Shown: piece by piece, positions 17,555-21,434 of the stretch | Position numbering within the stretch: position 1 is the stretch's first letter | How the letters are laid out: every line of letters begins with the position of its first letter | DNA from: Saccoglossus kowalevskii | Lineage: Eukaryota > Hemichordata > Enteropneusta > Harrimaniidae | Direction: 5' to 3' | DNA: 21,434 bases | Assembly: GCF_000003605.2 (NCBI RefSeq) | Contig: NW_003141308.1 | Span: 54,086 to 75,519, forward strand | Made by a program: the position numbers and the translations under genes | The notes under the pieces: generated by a model | The model's input: the letters and a program-made list of their open reading frames with translations, nothing else | Database searches by the model: none | Told to the model about the DNA's origin: nothing

Positions 17555-17566
17555 ATGTCTCCGGCA
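17555..17566 (+). CDS. Candidate first coding exon of the VAMP-type gene (M-S-P-A)
   Basis: ATG TCT CCG GCA is followed by GTAATT, a weak donor in phase 0. It could join the SNARE exon at 20689 in frame to give MSPAASGQQQNANLSKLQTD. Synaptobrevin genes often have a first exon with only a few codons (MS- in VAMP2 and VAMP3), which makes this plausible. The donor lacks G at -1 and G at +5. A different first exon between 16500 and 20680 cannot be excluded. Confidence 0.3.
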
Positions 17567-17829
17567 GTAATTAGTGCTAGTGATTTCATTAGAAAAGCAC
17601 ATTGAATTGTGGGAAAATCAATGTGTATCAACACTAATGTAGCACATGTGCAGCAGAATGACTACCACCCTTTAATATCTAAGACTGAATACAAAATTTA
17701 TCACAATGCTCCTGCATTCACTAATTTCTGTGTAAATAAATTAATATGCATACGTATGAGATGATTTGCATATTATTGTTAGTTCCGGTATGTGGAGGAA
17801 TTTTGTATCATTTCACCATCATTAATTTT

Positions 17830-19204
17830 TAGCTCCGCTGTCGACTTTGTCGAGCGGAGCTTATCATATGAGTGATTGTCCGTCGTCGTCTGTCGTCCGT
17901 CGTCCGTGTCAATGTTTTACTTTTTCAACTTCTTCTTGAAAACTACAAGCCTGAATGCTTTGATACTTTGTGTATATGTACCTTGAGTAGACCTCTCTCA
18001 GATTTGTTCATTTCATGATCATATCTTCAATTCTCTAATTTTGGTGAATATTTTTGTCATTTTGGGTAAAAAATGATATTTTCGACTTTTTTTTAAAAAC
18101 CACAAGTCCAATTGCTTTGATATTACATATATAGGTACTACATGTGGACCTCTTTCAGATTTGTTCATTTTGTAATGATATCTTCAATTCTCTAATTTTG
18201 GTGAATATTTTTGTCATTTTTGGTAAAAAGTGATATTTTCAACTTCTTGTTAAAAACCGCAAGTCCAATTGCTTTGATATTACATATATAGGTACTACAT
18301 ATAGACCTCTCTCAGATTTGTTCATTTTGTAATGATATCTTTAATTCTCTAATTTTGGTGAATATTTTTGTCATTTTTGGTAAAAAGTGATATTTTTGAC
18401 TTCTTGTTGAAAACCACAAGTCCAATTGCTTTGATATTATATATATAGGTACTACATGTGGACCACTCTCAAATTTGTTCATTTCATGATCATATCTTTA
18501 ATTCTCTAAATTTGATGAATATTTTTGTCATTTTTGGGAAAAAGTGATATTTTCAACTTCTTGTTAAAAAACGCAAGTCCATTTGCTTTGATATTACATA
18601 TATAGGTACTACATGTGGACCTCTCTCAGATTTGTTCATTTTGTAATGATATCTTTAATTTTCTAATTTTGGTGAATATTTTTGTCATTTTTGTTAAAAA
18701 GTGATATTTTCAACTCTTTGTTGAAAACCACAAGTCCAATTGCTTTGATATTACATATATATGTACTACATGTGGATCTTTCTCAGATTTGTTCATTTTG
18801 TAATGATATCTTTAATTCTCTAATTTTGGTGAATATTTTTGTCATTTTTTGGTAAAAAGTGATATTTTCGACTTATTGTTAAAAATGACAAGTCCAATTG
18901 CTTTGATATTACATATATAGATACTACATGTGCACCACTCTCAAATTTGTTCAATTCATGATGATATCTTCAATTCTCTAATTTTGATGAATATTTTTGT
19001 CATTTTTGGTAAAAAGTGATATTTTCTTTTTTAAAAACCACAATCATTTATTGTGAAAAATTATATTTTTTAAATCTTGTTGAAAACAGCAAGTCCCATT
19101 GCATTGATACTATGCATATTGTTCATTTTCTAATGATATCTTCTGTTCTTTAATTGAAATGTGCATTGCTAACAGCGGAGCTATCTCAGCCGAGAGGCTG
19201 CTTG
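17830..19204 (-). mobile_element. Tandem-repeat element 2 (157-bp units, hairpin ends)
   Basis: The motif TTGCTTTGAT recurs with its first G at 17957, 18114, 18271, 18428, 18585, 18742 and 18900, a strict 157-bp period (one 158), then at 19101 in a longer, degenerate last unit. The left end is a stem-loop: AGCTCCGC (17831-17838) pairs with GCGGAGCT (17854-17861), inner stem TCGAC/GTCGA, loop TTT, then a CGTCGTCCGTC-rich tract. The right end has ACAGCGGAGCTA (19172-19183), the exact inverse of TAGCTCCGCTGT at the left (17830-17841), followed by hairpin CAGCC-GAGA-GGCTG (19187-19200). The design fits a non-autonomous Helitron/Helentron-like element; minus orientation is chosen by analogy with elements 1 and 3. 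Confidence 0.75.
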
Positions 19205-19314
19205 TTTTTTCTTTCTTAATTTTTTCTTCCCTTTTCTCTCCACACTATGTAATGTAATCTTTTGTGTGTTGTATGTTTATATTATTAAGATGAAATAAAA
19301 ACATTACTGTAGAT

Positions 19315-19517
19315 TACTTTATTTTAGCTGGAATTAATTTTCGCTGAAAAGAGTTTTTCGGTGTTTTGTATGGAATGTATTTTCAGTGATTTTTTGTGAG
19401 TTGAATGTAAAATATAGGAAAAAAGATATATTCGCTGGATTTTATTTTCACTGAATTACTCTTTCAGCGAAAGTAGCGAAAAATTAATTCCAAGCGAAAA
19501 TAAAGTATTTTACAGTA
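19315..19517 (+). mobile_element. MITE copy E (putative VAMP intron 1)
   Basis: 203 bp with TA flanks, in the opposite orientation to the four importin copies. It begins CTGTAGATTACTTTATTTTA and ends AAAGTATTTTACAG. Confidence 0.86.
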
Positions 19518-20103
19518 CCTATATAATATTAAAAAAAATCATCGTTCATTAAGACAACATCTACTGCCATAAATTCACACATCTTTGAATTCATTCAGCA
19601 GCTGAATCAAACATCAATGTCATAATGGTATTTCTGTATGATATATCACTGATGTATCACGACCGTCATCAACAGCTTGCGCCATTTATCTTATCATTCA
19701 GTACATCATATGATATCAGAACATGTAGCATTCATATGCAGGTAATGCAATATTTCATACACTAGTACTACACTTGTTTCTAGTTGCTTTCGGATGTGGT
19801 TCATTTGTTAATATTTAAATAACTTTCATAAACTCAAGATGGTGGTTGAAAACCTTTAGACCAATCACAGCAACTGTGAAGTAGATGTTATTTTAAATAG
19901 CACGAATGAATATAATTTTGCAATTTAATATAATTATAGATAACAAAAAGCTATAGCTGAGAAAATTATGTTCAGATTAACAAAGAAATAATAGAATGAT
20001 TAGTAAATTTAAACTCTGCTAAACTCTAATGTGAATACAGAATAAATCATTGTTTTAAAAAAAAAATCTAGGAAATGAAAATTGTTAACAGTCAGTGAAC
20101 AAC

Positions 20104-20614
20104 CAATGGCATTAGAGGTTAGGATCATGAGCCAGCAGATGTGTCAGCACAAATGTGTATCAAATTTGATAAAAATCTGAATATTTTGAGATATTGCTTA
20201 CACAGGCTGAAATGAGACAATATACAAATTAGCTACTTAATATGCACAGACATGGCTCCAAAACTAATATTGTTTCAAGGTACCTAGTATGTATCAAATT
20301 TGACCAAAATCCGCTAAGAGTTTTGAGATTTTGCTTACACACACTGAAATGAGATAATTAATATGCAGATTGATTAATTACTGTAAAATATTTTATTTTA
20401 GCTGGAATTTTACTTATAAACAGGGTGAAATCATTATGCAAATTAGCTACTTAATATGCATGAACATGGCCTCTAGTCAAACTAGTACCAAATTTGATAA
20501 AAAATCGCCCCGAGGTTTTTGAAAATGTTGCTTACACAGACAGTCACACACACACACAGACACACCAAACTCATTACCTCCCTCGTGTGCTTTGCACAGA
20601 GGGAAGCTAAAAAT
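20104..20614 (+). mobile_element. Tandem-repeat element 3 (~134-bp units, hairpin end)
   Basis: Three units are marked by CAAATTTGA at 20161, 20295 and 20489 and by GCTTACACA. The last is lengthened by ~60 bp including a MITE fragment. It then passes into CACACACACACAGACACACC (about 20546-20566), a stem-loop (CCCTC-G-TGTGC-TTT-GCACA-GAGGG, 20580-20603) and AAGCTAAAAAT. The same end design is seen in elements 1 and 2. The left boundary is approximate. Confidence 0.65.
20381..20417 (+). mobile_element. MITE end fragment inside tandem-repeat element 3
   Basis: CTGTAAAATATTTTATTTTA followed by GCTGGAATTTTAC matches one end of the MITE family, without the other end. It lies within a ~60-bp insertion that lengthens the third unit of the host array. 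Confidence 0.6.
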
Positions 20615-20688
20615 ATGTGAAAAGTTACACCAAAATATTGATAGTTAGTTTCAAATTGAATATCTGATTTGTTATTTAAAGGGCAAAG

Positions 20689-20824
20689 GCTTCAGGTCAA
20701 CAGCAGAATGCAAATCTAAGCAAGCTACAGACTGATGTAGATGAGGTTGCCGAGTTACTGCATGATAATATCGACAAAGTGTTGGAAAGAGGAGATAAGC
20801 TGGAAACAATGGTTGAAAGAACAG
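20689..20824 (+). CDS. Synaptobrevin/VAMP-type R-SNARE exon, first half of the SNARE motif
   Basis: Encodes ASGQQQNANLSKLQTDVDEV followed by AELLHDNIDKVLERGDKLET and MVERT. This is the N-terminal half of a brevin-type SNARE coiled coil. DEV and DNIDKVLERGDKL line up with [22 protein letters not shown] of VAMP2, and the Arg in LERG is the zero-layer Arg that defines R-SNAREs. Such proteins on vesicles pair with Q-SNAREs to drive membrane fusion. The donor is ACAG|GTGTGA in phase 1. The acceptor is uncertain: AG sites allow starts at 20682, 20689 or 20696. Later exons (rest of the SNARE motif, transmembrane anchor) lie past the right edge. The subtype (VAMP2/3-, VAMP4- or VAMP8-like) cannot be assigned from 45 residues. 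Confidence 0.85.
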
Positions 20825-21434
20825 GTGTGAAATGAATTGCTATATATCATACCATGCACATAAAAAAAACAGTATATCATAGTTTCTGCTATGATTCAAC
20901 AGTGTCATAATGAGGTAATGAAATTCATATACTGTAGGACCATTTTAGACTAGGCAAATTTAGGCAATGCGTTAGTTGCATCAAATTTAAAAACAAACTA
21001 CAATGGATGGACAAGATATTTATGTAAATAGAAAAATTAGCCTGTCTCTTTTCTCAAAAAAAAAGAATCCATTTTTGATAAAACATCCTTGGTATCCCTT
21101 CTTTTTATCAAAGTTATCTATCTTCATTTGACCCAACCCACTTATGTAAAGTAAAATGACCTCTTTATGTCTTCTCCCATATACAATATGGTGGAAAGCA
21201 ACACTTCTGAAATATAACTTGTTGTTTTAGTAATTTGGGCATGATCTTTAGTATTCATTTAGAAATTACCAGTAACTCAAATTCAAATTTTGTAGCAAAA
21301 GATTTATAAGTCTGCCCATGCTTAAAGTGCCTGTGAAATTGCTGCTATTTTCACGCCTAAAATTATCCATTGATACATAAATATTATTATTTTTTATGTT
21401 TCTAAGCATAAATTATTTTATTTGAGTGAAAAAA
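20825..21434 (+). other. Intron following the VAMP SNARE exon (partial)
   Basis: AT-rich sequence after the ACAG|GTGTGA donor. No exon encoding the second half of the SNARE motif or the membrane anchor is visible before the window ends. Confidence 0.6.

Larger units (their letters stand above)
17567..20688 (+). other. Upstream region / putative intron 1 of the VAMP-type gene
   Basis: If the candidate first exon is right this is its 3.1-kb intron. It is dominated by two tandem-repeat elements (17830-19204, 20104-20614) and MITE copy E. The remaining stretches (17567-17830, 19520-20100) show no recognisable feature apart from an octamer-like ATTTGCAT near 17764. Confidence 0.45.

Noticed and set aside
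1-21434. Virus-derived or LTR elements
   Set aside because: No reverse transcriptase, integrase, capsid or envelope-like frame and no long direct terminal repeats were seen.

Overview
The window is animal nuclear DNA: AT-rich, intron-dense and full of short non-autonomous repeats. Its repeat types (tandem-repeat elements ending in a hairpin, TA-flanked MITEs) are of the sort common in marine invertebrates such as molluscs, hemichordates or lancelets. The species cannot be fixed from the sequence alone.

The left three quarters (1530-16351, minus strand) hold one gene, the single invertebrate counterpart of vertebrate importin-7/importin-8 (Drosophila moleskin). I resolved 20 coding exons by joining splice sites with matching phase. 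They give 826 codons plus two bases of the next, about four fifths of the protein, starting from a well-placed ATG. The acidic C-terminal part lies beyond the left edge. Every intron is GT-AG except intron 5, which is GC-AG. Introns range from 90 bp to 3.1 kb and carry most of the repeats.

Upstream of the importin ATG is a compact promoter-like segment with E-box, CCAAT, E2F-like and NRF-1-like sites. About 1.1 kb further on is a second promoter-like segment facing the other way (CCAAT, full CRE, YY1-like ATGGCGGC). The plus-strand gene beyond it is a synaptobrevin/VAMP-type R-SNARE. One strong exon, carrying the first half of the SNARE motif with the zero-layer Arg, is seen at 20689-20824. 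A tiny first exon (M-S-P-A) at 17555 is plausible but unproved. The two genes are therefore head to head.

Repeats, left to right: a 3-unit ~150-bp tandem-repeat element (107-602) in importin intron 20; a 37-bp minisatellite (3543-3875); five complete copies of a TA-flanked MITE (4317, 6146, 6925, 12317, 19315) plus one fragment; a partial tandem duplication of the 3' end of exon 13 with its splice donor (5002-5185); a 42-bp minisatellite filling intron 3 (10377-10919); a possible LINE 3' tail interrupted by a MITE (~12170-12520); a 1346-bp DNA transposon with perfect 31-bp inverted repeats and a 7-bp target duplication (13574-14919) in intron 1; a 157-bp tandem-repeat element with hairpin ends (17830-19204); and a related-looking ~134-bp element (20104-20614). 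The three tandem-repeat elements share one end design (short CA/GAC-rich tract, hairpin, then CTAAAAA) although their repeat units do not look alike, which suggests one transposon class such as non-autonomous Helentron-like elements.

No RNA gene, CRISPR array or virus-derived element was recognised.
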